The notes below the pieces were generated by a model that was not told where the DNA came from, ran no database searches, and saw only the letters and a program-made list of their open reading frames with translations. Positions 55,660 through 64,000 of a stretch of DNA of 64,000 nucleotides are shown in pieces. Numbering within the stretch: position 1 is the stretch's first letter; every line of letters starts with the position of its first letter. The translations under genes and the position numbers were made by a program. This stretch comes from Spirometra erinaceieuropaei (Eukaryota > Platyhelminthes > Cestoda > Diphyllobothriidea > Diphyllobothriidae). Location: contig CACRXP010000065.1 in the NCBI GenBank assembly GCA_902702965.1, forward strand, positions 1,274,434 to 1,338,433, written 5' to 3'.

Positions 55660-56065
55660 GGTAGCGGATTGCTTCTTCTGATTTCACACTTTAAGAAAGT
55701 AAATATTTATATCATTTAGCGTTGTAAAACCTTAAATTACTCCATTCTCACATATACAATCTAAAGAGGTCGTAATCTGATGCCAAATGAGTACGAGTGC
55801 GAATAGTTTATGTACAGTTGCTCTGAAATATATATTTCAATAAGTAAGGGTATTGAAAGTCAGTGAAAAAACCTCACAATGCATAAGTAATCATTTATTA
55901 CTGAGCGTGATTTATGTAGGTAGTTGGAAAGAAGCTTAATCGCAAACCGGAATCCCTGCCCGACTAGAATATCCTGGTATTATGCTGCGCAAGTATCGGT
56001 ATTATAAGACCACCTAGGCAATTTTTTTCTAATCGAAAACAAATTTCAGCAAATAATGAGGTAGG
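55660..56065. mobile_element. Fold-back element FB1, fragment of a right arm
   Basis: GGGTATTGAAAGTCAGTGAA, ATGCATAAGTAATCATTTAT, GTAGTTGGAAAGAAGC and AACAAATTTCAGCAAATAAT follow the FB1 right-arm order with heavy divergence. The left arm is not clear. It sits about 190 bp before a full copy. Confidence 0.45.
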
Positions 56066-56253
56066 CAGGCTAGTGTATTCGCCTCTCCAGCCTCGGTCGG
56101 CATTTTTCATCCAACCGGCGTTAGGAATGGTGATTTGCTAGGCATTCAACTGAAGGTTTTTGGTGTAGTTCAACAATTGATCAGTACCTTGCTGTTCCTC
56201 TTCCGTTCGAGGCGATACTGACGGCCCTCTTTAGTGCACCATTAGGATATGCA

Positions 56254-57229
56254 CAGTAGGTGGGCAAACTCGTGAAATCTCAACCGAAATTTCTAAATTC
56301 ATTCTCGTTTCGGAAAAATTAATAAAGTAGGGTTGTAAAATTAATCATCATGCAGCATAATTCTATAAAGATCCAGCTACTTCAAGGTGCCTTCTTTCGA
56401 ATGAACTTCTTTCCGGCTGCATGCAAAAACTACGCTCTGTAAAAAATGACTACTTATGTAGCATTAATTTTTCTAATTGACTTTCGACACCCCTTAAAGT
56501 CCAGTTATATTTCATGGAAAGCATGCATAAAAATATTTTCTGTTCTTTTGCTCATTCGGTAGAAAATTAAATGTTATTCCAATTTTATACTTAAAGGAAG
56601 AGTATAAATCGGTTTTAAAAAACTTTTCTTATTCCCGAAAAATTCCGAGCCAGACCTGCTGTTTTACCTACATTCATGGTTTCAAAACTACAGGCCGTTT
56701 ATTTTCCGTGTACGGAAAACCAAAATTTCTGTGCGATATTAAGAGGAGATTATATGGGGTTCATAAAATTAAGCAGTGGATCCGAGCAAGCCACATTCAT
56801 AGATGCAGATGCATGAAGTTTTATGAACGGCCATTTCATGGTATTAAAAAATCTCACAATTAGAAACTTTTGAAATCGAGTTATACTCTTCCTTCGAGTA
56901 TAAACTTGAAATAAGACGTAATTTTCTACCGAATGCATAAAAGAATGAATATTTTTATGCATTTTTTCATGACATATGATTGAACTTTTAAGGGCATTAA
57001 AAATCAATGAGAAACTTGCATGTTATTTAAGTAGTCATTTTTGCAGAGTGTAGATCTTGCATTCAGTCGGAAATAACTTCGTTCAAAAGAAGGCACCCTG
57101 AGGTAACTGGATCATTATAGAATTATGCTGCATGATGATGATTGTTACAACTATACTTAATTTATCTTTTCGAAACGAGAACGCATTTCTAAATTTCGGC
57201 CGACATTTCATGCGTTAGCCCACCTACTG
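56254..57229. mobile_element. Fold-back element FB1, copy E
   Basis: 976 bp. The ends read CAGTAGGTGGGCAAACTCGT and, in reverse complement, CAGTAGGTGGGCTAACGCAT. TA follows on the right (57230-57231) and CA precedes on the left, one mutation away from TA. The arms share a private block, GGTGCCTTCTTT, where other copies have GATGTCGGCTTT. The loop runs opposite to copy A. The minus frame 56750-57007 is loop and arm sequence. Confidence 0.85.
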
Positions 57230-57231
57230 TA

Positions 57232-58369
57232 ACTGACGTCCGGTTTTGTTAGATCACTGTTTATTCCACGAGCCGCAGACAATCAGCAGAGGGCTGGATC
57301 TTTCTTGGGCCACTAATGAATATTAATTATTCTGCCACATCAAGACAGACTATGGAAATTAAGAAAATGGCAGTATCTACAAATTATCACTGGACCGCCA
57401 ACAGTAGGATTTTTTCTGGGTGTTTGATCCAAGGCTGTGACATAATATGCGACGACTATGTTAATCAGAATTTTGATCATGTGAAATATCACGTTTTCAG
57501 GCCGTCCTTCGGCCGTCATGCTTTAGAGAAATTCTCCTGAATCTTAGCCTCGAAGGCCGTATTTCTCGTAATTAATCTGATTTTGATCGGCCTTGGAGTA
57601 AGGTACAGCGACTACTTCATCTTTGGTAAACGAGGAAAAGAGTACTTTTGACATTTTCTAGTCTCTCATTTCTGCCGACCTTCAATGGCCACTCTTTGCT
57701 CTGGGTCGATTTGTGGCTTAATCACCTTTGCTGCCGTGGCTATATTCCTCCTCCTACACAATAAGGCTGCAGATCCTGCGATATTTAAAGCATGAACGAA
57801 CATTGACAGAGGCAAGCAGGGACTGGGACAGCCATTTCGGGTTTTTTGGTCGACATCAATCAGCCGTACCCTACCCCAACTTTGAAAAATCCAGAATGTG
57901 AACCCAAATTTTTTGGACATTGAACATTGAGTCCAAAACTACGTGTGGACCATGGGCCCATTATCCTGTCATTTACAAAAACCTTTATCTGAAACATAAC
58001 CGACCATAACAAAAATTGTGTAACTCTGATTTGCAAATGGAGACCATTCTGGAGTCTTCTGATCCAAAGGGGTCGATGACCGTATTTTTGGGCGTAGTTA
58101 TAGGTATGGACCGTGGCTAACATCACATTTCGACGAAGATCTACTAAAGCGTCTCTGAATGTCTTCTAGTTCTTCGGCCATCTAAGAAAACTGAACAGAA
58201 ATTGGAAAAGATAGAAGGTACATTTTATAAATTTGCGTCTTTAGTGCATTCGAGATGAAGTTTTTACATATTAGTCCACAAAGGCCAGTGGCTTTCGGTG
58301 ATACTTGTTTAACCTAGGGAAATAACCGAAGAGCATCTGCCAAGCTCGGACTCAAGCCTTTTACTAATG
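57232..58369. other. No recognised gene; partial R2 repeat
   Basis: At about 57800-57905 an R2-like order appears: GACAGAGGCAAGCAGGGACT, GCCATTTCGGG, AATCAGCCGTACCCTACCCC. The minus frame 57860-58126 overlaps it and shows no domain. No other signal. Confidence 0.35.
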
Positions 58370-59450
58370 GTGCCCTGTAAGTGTTTAGTCATTGAAAATT
58401 ATGTGAGGCAGTTTTTAAGAACCAATAATCAGGAGATGGGATTTCGTTTGTGGGGATGGCATTTTCCGTCGAATATTCCATCAGATACGTTCTTTAGATC
58501 AATTGCGATTCTTTTGTTCATAATGGTTACTGTGTGTTCGCTATATGCATACCCGAGTGTTAGACCGTCTGCAAATATAAACGTTTTAGATGACGTTGAT
58601 ATGGAGGGCAAGTCGTGAATATGTATGAGAAATAGAAGGGTGCCTAGGATGGTGCCCGAAAGTTTTCCACTGGCGATATGAGATAGTTCTCAAATGGCTT
58701 TATCAATCTGTATTACCTGATATTGGCTTTTAGGTAGGATTTAATCGAATTGAAAGGAGAGGCCTAACGCCAGAGTATATTGTAGCTACTGTGTTTCCCG
58801 TCATTCCTGTTACCGGAAGCAAATTCTAGTAAAGTGAGATGACAGGACTGCCATGGTTTTTAAGGTAAAAGGCATGTTGAGGAAAAGCATAAATTTAACA
58901 TTTGTCAGAAGGGTTCCTTCTAGTGCCGTTGTTCGTTGAGTAATACAATAGCTTTGGGTGTCCGATCGGTCCCCATTTTTAAAGATTGGCGCAGCGTTCG
59001 AGTATTTCCAAATGTCTGAATGGCTGGAGTAAGGCAAACGGCTTAAAGGGAAGTATTGTAGCATATATCATATCCTTCAGTATTCATGGTGTGATATGAT
59101 TCTTTTCATAAGAGGTAGAATTGAAAAGTTGTCCGATAGCTTTTTTTGAGGATTTCTTCAGTAGAACAGATCTCTTTAAAGGCATATGCTGTCATTTCGG
59201 TTGTTTGAGAGACTGGTTCTTCGACTGCAGGGTTGGTCACGAAATATTCGTTAAATAGATCTGCAATTTGCTTGTCGTATGTTATTACTTGTCCTGAGTT
59301 ATCGATCATAATTGATTTTCGTGAATTTCGGTGGTTATGCATTTGCTTCCGAAAAACTTGTGCTGTTCGTTCCTCACACTTTAGTGACCAGAGTTCTGCT
59401 GCTATAGCCTTTTTGTTTCCATTTCGAGTGGCCTTACACTAAATTCCGGG
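58370..59450 (-). pseudogene. LINE reverse transcriptase remnant
   Basis: On the minus strand: MHNHRNSRKSIMIDNSGQVI, YDKQIADLFNEYFVTNPA, SDIWKYSNAAPIFKNGDRSD, then SGTILGTLLFLIHIHDLPSI and STSSKTFIFADGLTLGYAYS. These are the linker, RT motif 1, the LLFLI block and the catalytic FADD block, the last reading FADG. Segments between are missing or out of frame, so the copy is old and internally deleted. It belongs to the jockey/CR1-like range of LINEs and differs from the 33 kb and 61 kb copies. Confidence 0.75.
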
Positions 59451-59459
59451 AAGGGTATC

Positions 59460-60600
59460 TATCCCCATGTCCTAACCTTCAATCTACCACCAACATTAAC
59501 CCTGATCCAGCTTTAGCCCTAATTCCAACATTAATCCCGGCTCCATTGTCCATGGAGTTTACCGCGTTGCCGCCTGTACTACGGGACGATGTGCCTATTC
59601 AGGTGACCAATCGGTGTGTACCTTCAAAATATTTAACGTACGGTTAACATGCTACTGAAAATACCATAGTAGCAAGACTATTTTATTTTGAAACATGTTT
59701 GCGTAGATTTCAGTGGGGTCTTCAAAACCAGTACATTTTACCCTAAACTATCATAAGTCAACCGGCATAGTGTTTTTTTGGAAATAAGACTAATAATTTA
59801 ATTAGTTGTCCTTGTTGCCATTGGTTGTTGGTATTTTTTTTCTTGTTTTAGTGAATGCCCGAGACCACAGTGGAATCGAACATGTTCGTTGGTATTTTTT
59901 TCCGAAAAACCGTCTTTCATTTTGAGCCTAGTTCATCTTATACTTGAAGCATTCTAGCGAACGCAAGTTTACCAGTATTGCCAGAATACACACACAGGGC
60001 CGAGCGTGCAAACAGTGGAGAAAACACCAGAAATGACAGTGTAAATTTGGATGGGTTATAGACAGTAAAGATGTACTGGACCACTCCCCTATTCAGGTGA
60101 GAAAACTGCAGTTCGCCAAATGACTGTGCTGCAGAACATGAATCGTTGCGCATGAAGTTAATGGTTCTTTCCTCCGTGGAATGGGGCTCAGAATCACGAA
60201 ATATAAATTAATCATATTGGACGCAAGTTTCAGTATCAGTATCAGTATATTTCAGGGAAAGTAGGTGTGTACCTTTGAAATCCCTATTGGTTACATGCAG
60301 AGGATATATATGGAGGAAATGGAAAGGAAGTAACATGAAAGAAATGCGAGGGGAATAGCAAAAACTGTACAGATAAACACAGAATGTCATGCGTTAACAG
60401 AGTTTAGAGGAACATTAACTTGCTTTGTTGGTCAAAATACAGCGTACAGTTGAGGCACACTTAAGACACGGGAAAAGAAATAAAATTGTTTAGTCTACAG
60501 GCATCGTGGTGAATGTGAACAGCGGTGTGCGACGTGGCCCAAGCTTAATAAATAGCATAGACATATATTACTTAAATGTTGGTAGTAGCATCGTTATAAC
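59460..60600. other. No recognised gene; telomere-like patch and short repeat
   Basis: CCTAACC/CCCTAATTCC-like units lie at 59465-59547. (AGTATC)n with three units lies at about 60231-60250. The minus frame 59938-60153 has no family signal. The last part is the 3' flank of the CR1-like LINE. Confidence 0.35.
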
Positions 60601-60622
60601 ACTAAATTGTCCGCGTTGGCTG

Positions 60623-61391
60623 TCAAAGTGGCCGTAGTCCGGCGTTATTGTGGTGCGCGCTACAATGCTGATCTAGTCTCCATTTAAAAGTATCTACCGA
60701 GCCTGACATAACAACATCCTCAGGCAAGGCATTCCAAGCTGCAACCACTCTGTTGGAGAAGAAGAACTTTCGGGTGTCTAGCCGGGTACCAGCCACACGC
60801 AGTTTGAGTGGATGGCCTCTCAGGTTAGTCGTAGTCGCCAACTCGAAGAAGTCTCCAAACGCGAGGCAGCAGCCCTGATTGCGCACGATGCGGAAAGCTT
60901 GTATCAGGTCCCCACGTAGCTGTCTGTAACTCAAAGGAAAGAGGTCAAGATTAGTTAATCGTGTTTCGTAGGGTAGTGACCACTGCCCAGATACGAGTTT
61001 CGTTGCTCGCCGTTGAACTTTTTCGAGTATGCCCAAGTCTTTAGCGGTCCAGGGTCGCCATGCTTGGATAGCAAACTCCAGATGCGGTCGCACAAAAGTT
61101 TGAAAGACCTTGGCGAAGCAGTCTTCATCAAAGGAGGAGAACGCCCGTTTGACAAGGTATAGCATGGACATCGCCGACTTGGCCACCTTTGAACATTGCA
61201 GCGAAGGCTTAAGCGAGGTTGTGATCCATACACCCAAGTCCTTCTGGGCGTCGACTTCTTGCAGTGGTTTGCCAGTCAGACGGTAGACCGTGTGGTTAGG
61301 AGAACTGGTTCTGCCGACGCGTAGGAAAGTACACTTGTTTACGTTGAACGGTAGAAGCCAGTCTTTCGACCATTGCTCGAGGTGGTCCAGA
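60623..61391 (-). CDS. CR1-like LINE ORF2, C-terminal part (RT thumb and tail)
   Basis: An unbroken frame from the assembly gap to the stop: LDHLEQWSKDWLLPFNVNKC, VDAQKDLGVWITTSLKPSLQ, FVRPHLEFAIQAWRPWTAKD, LEKVQRRATKLVSGQW, LDLFPLSYRQLRGDLIQAFR, FFELATTTNLRGHPLKLR and FFFSNRVVAAWNALPEDVVM. It corresponds to the end of a LINE reverse transcriptase that copies element RNA at a nicked target. The absence of stops over about 256 codons marks a young copy. It aligns in order with the decayed copy at 34.3-35.1 kb. Confidence 0.85.
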
Positions 61392-62356
61392 NNNNNNNNN
61401 NNNNNNNNNNNNNNNNNNNNNNNNNNNNNNNNNNNNNNNNNNNNNNNNNNNNNNNNNNNNNNNNNNNNNNNNNNNNNNNNNNNNNNNNNNNNNNNNNNNN
61501 NNNNNNNNNNNNNNNNNNNNNNNNNNNNNNNNNNNNNNNNNNNNNNNNNNNNNNNNNNNNNNNNNNNNNNNNNNNNNNNNNNNNNNNNNNNNNNNNNNNN
61601 NNNNNNNNNNNNNNNNNNNNNNNNNNNNNNNNNNNNNNNNNNNNNNNNNNNNNNNNNNNNNNNNNNNNNNNNNNNNNNNNNNNNNNNNNNNNNNNNNNNN
61701 NNNNNNNNNNNNNNNNNNNNNNNNNNNNNNNNNNNNNNNNNNNNNNNNNNNNNNNNNNNNNNNNNNNNNNNNNNNNNNNNNNNNNNNNNNNNNNNNNNNN
61801 NNNNNNNNNNNNNNNNNNNNNNNNNNNNNNNNNNNNNNNNNNNNNNNNNNNNNNNNNNNNNNNNNNNNNNNNNNNNNNNNNNNNNNNNNNNNNNNNNNNN
61901 NNNNNNNNNNNNNNNNNNNNNNNNNNNNNNNNNNNNNNNNNNNNNNNNNNNNNNNNNNNNNNNNNNNNNNNNNNNNNNNNNNNNNNNNNNNNNNNNNNNN
62001 NNNNNNNNNNNNNNNNNNNNNNNNNNNNNNNNNNNNNNNNNNNNNNNNNNNNNNNNNNNNNNNNNNNNNNNNNNNNNNNNNNNNNNNNNNNNNNNNNNNN
62101 NNNNNNNNNNNNNNNNNNNNNNNNNNNNNNNNNNNNNNNNNNNNNNNNNNNNNNNNNNNNNNNNNNNNNNNNNNNNNNNNNNNNNNNNNNNNNNNNNNNN
62201 NNNNNNNNNNNNNNNNNNNNNNNNNNNNNNNNNNNNNNNNNNNNNNNNNNNNNNNNNNNNNNNNNNNNNNNNNNNNNNNNNNNNNNNNNNNNNNNNNNNN
62301 NNNNNNNNNNNNNNNNNNNNNNNNNNNNNNNNNNNNNNNNNNNNNNNNNNNNNNNN
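61392..62356. other. Assembly gap of 965 Ns
   Basis: Unknown bases inside ORF2 of the LINE. The gap hides the end of the endonuclease and most of the reverse transcriptase. Long frames crossing it are artefacts of reading N as open. Confidence 1.
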
Positions 62357-62845
62357 CAATATGGGGCGCGTTAAAGTCGCCCATGATTAGGATATCCGGC
62401 CGCGTAGCGAACTTTTCGAGCTCCTCCAGCAGGCGAGCGTCGGCCATGTTGTCCCGTCTCGGCGGTCGATAAACTGTCAGGACATCGAGGCTAGGCGAGC
62501 TCGGCACTTTAATAGACAACTAGATTGCCTCGGAACTGCACGAAAAGTTATCGGTCTTGTCTGATACATTTAGCCCGTTTTTTACATACGTTAGTACGCC
62601 TCCTCCCTGACGCCCTTCCCTATCCCTTCTAAACATCTGGTAGTCAGGCAAGGCCAGCTCACGGTCGTCCACGTGTTGGGTCAACCAGGTTTCTGTTAGA
62701 GAGATTACGTCAGGGGATAGGTCGCAGAGGTGGATCTTCAGCTCGTCGAACTTTGATAGCAAACTCTGCACGTTGGTGTACAAGAATTTCAATTTCCGGC
62801 TGACGGAAGATGTGGTTACATTTGGGTTAGCGCCTTCACTTAATA
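62357..62845 (-). pseudogene. CR1-like LINE ORF2, APE-type endonuclease part
   Basis: VSRKLKFLYTNVQSLLSKFD, LSPDVISLTETWLTQHV (with the catalytic Glu of the TETW block), DREGRQGGGVLTYVKNGL, then an in-frame TAG at 62520-62522. LTVYRPPRRDN and ILIMGDFNAPHI follow (with the DFN block). This is the apurinic-endonuclease-like domain that nicks the target site. The TAG stands where EAIWLSI would be expected and is the only break seen in this part. The start codon of ORF2 is not certain. Confidence 0.8.
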
Positions 62846-63933
62846 TGTCGGCTGCGCGGTCATTCGGACAGGACCTGTCCAAAGGAAGAGTGACGGACGC
62901 CGCCGTACTTGGTTGTTGTATATTACTAAATTGTTCTCCCCTTCGCTGAGCCTCTTTCTTAGTTCTAGAACCAGCTGACGACGCTTGAGCCGTTCGGCTG
63001 GCGAGTAGTCCGGTTGAAAAAAACACCGGGGTTGGAGCCTCTAATCCTGAATCGCCTGGAGTAAATGAGACTGGCTTGGTCGCTGCTGGTTAGCACAACT
63101 TTAAGAGGCCGGGATCGAGTGGTCATTGATGGATTATCTGCTCGTTTTCCAAGGCGGAAGGCTTTGATCACTTCAATAGCCTCCGTGGGTTCCAAAATGT
63201 TATTGAGAAGACCTTGGAAGAGTGATAGGTCTTCCGAAATTCGCTCCTTGGGAGTAATTGCACTTGATTCAGGGAACCCCTAAATAATAAGACATTGTTC
63301 TCTGTCGGTCTCTTTTTTATTTTCTACGGAATTGTGGTTCCCTAAATGACGTAACGCTCTGGGACTACGCGCTGGTGATGGTGGAGCAGATGCGCTTACG
63401 CCGTCTGTTTGTTTGACTCTTATGTTGACAATCTTGGAAGAAGTACTTGGCGGAGAAGACTGCGGAGAGAAATCTGTGGCTGTACTAGGTCTATCAAGCT
63501 CGGACTGTTTCTGAGAGTCAGCAAAGGTGTTTGAACACACAGCATTTGTCATGAGGGGCGGAGCATCTGTCAATGTCTCTGCTTCGACCGCTAAAGAGGC
63601 ATCTTCCGGAAGTAGCCGTCCGTTTTTCTCAGCCATTTTACAGTTGGATTTCTTTTTCTCTTCAGTTTTTGGGTTGCCTTTCTGGTCGTTATTTTCTCGC
63701 ATTTTAGCTATTCCTTCTGGGGCCGCTGTAAAAGGTGCTGGCGTGCCTATTATGCTGGGAGCTTTTGCCCTACTTCTGGTTACTCGTCCAGTAAGCAAAG
63801 TGCTAGCGTTAGCTTGGTCTAGACTGCATCGCAACTGGGCTTTTATCTTTGTGATTTCTTCCTCAAGATAGTTGACCTTGGCGGCTAGAATCTGGCATCC
63901 ACTGCAGCTTTGGCCTGCATTTTCTGCGTCCAT
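62846..63933 (-). pseudogene. CR1-like LINE ORF1 (nucleic-acid-binding protein), nearly intact
   Basis: ATG at 63931-63933. An N-terminal CSGCQ with a heptad-like LEEEITKIKAQL suggests a short coiled coil. A Ser/Pro/Thr-rich middle follows. The conserved half is CLII, a TAG at 63280-63282 (Arg expected), GFPESSAITPKERISEDLSL, EVIKAFRLGKRADN, RPLKVVLTSSDQASLIY and GSNPGVFF. A one-base loss in the T run near 63020 then shifts the frame; the sequence goes on as QPDYSPAERLKRRQLVLELR and ends at TAA near 62846. ORF1 proteins of this type package the element RNA. Only two lesions are seen. Confidence 0.8.
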
Positions 63934-64000
63934 ACAGTTAAGTAGACTATGTGATACCGCTCGCCGACGTGCTGCGGTGGCGTAGGGTTTAGCGCACTTG
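63934..64000 (-). mobile_element. 5' UTR of the CR1-like LINE (runs off the window)
   Basis: Sequence upstream of the ORF1 start on the minus strand, GC-richer than the surroundings. The 5' end of the element is not in the window. Confidence 0.4.

Noticed and set aside
61290..62519. Long frames of 330-580 codons across the N region
   Set aside because: The open length comes from reading N as any residue. Only the parts outside the gap carry LINE sequence.

Overview
This window looks like non-compact eukaryotic DNA from a flatworm, most likely a tapeworm of the diphyllobothriid kind. That is inferred from the mixture of Penelope-like elements (PLEs), RTE-type and CR1-type LINEs, mariner fossils and long AT-rich stretches with very little coding sequence. 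No search was run, so the species is unassigned. There are no bacterial features: no operons, ribosome-binding sites or CRISPR array.

Two host genes can be supported, both on the minus strand. One is a short multi-exon gene at about 28066-26832. It encodes a secreted or membrane glycoprotein with a signal peptide; its exon phases fit across three introns, and it faintly resembles the luminal domain of lysosome-associated membrane proteins (LAMP). The other is a 2-kb, apparently single large exon at 47367-45322. It encodes an F-box protein with leucine-rich-repeat-like segments, but no in-frame ATG lies ahead of its F-box. Weaker candidates are a GC-rich island with a possible first exon (about 9100-9660), a possible first exon at 31631, and a pair of small terminal exons near 52 kb.

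The rest is mostly mobile DNA. The 7-23 kb part is a cluster of roughly 1-kb fold-back elements: two long inverted arms of about 360 bp around a loop of about 270 bp, flanked by TA. One more copy and a fragment lie at 55.6-57.2 kb. The 32.0-39.2 kb part is a stack of retroelements. A minus-strand PLE is split by a plus-strand CR1-like LINE, and the LINE is itself split by a 0.56-kb antisense retroposon. A decayed RTE-type LINE follows. Further PLE pieces carrying GIY-YIG endonuclease domains occur at 0.1-0.6, 42.7-43.8, 50.2-50.5 and 53.1-53.9 kb. A LINE remnant lies at 58.4-59.4 kb. A much younger CR1-like LINE with ORF1 and ORF2 fills 60.6-64 kb on the minus strand and contains a 965-base assembly gap.

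Other features are a tRNA-like gene with A box, B box and T5 terminator inside an inverted repeat (42 kb), a 24-bp perfect palindrome (41.6 kb), a 0.5-kb polypurine tract (52.4-52.9 kb), a 123-bp PLE-derived palindrome (53.7 kb), several dispersed repeat families and scattered degenerate telomere-like motifs.
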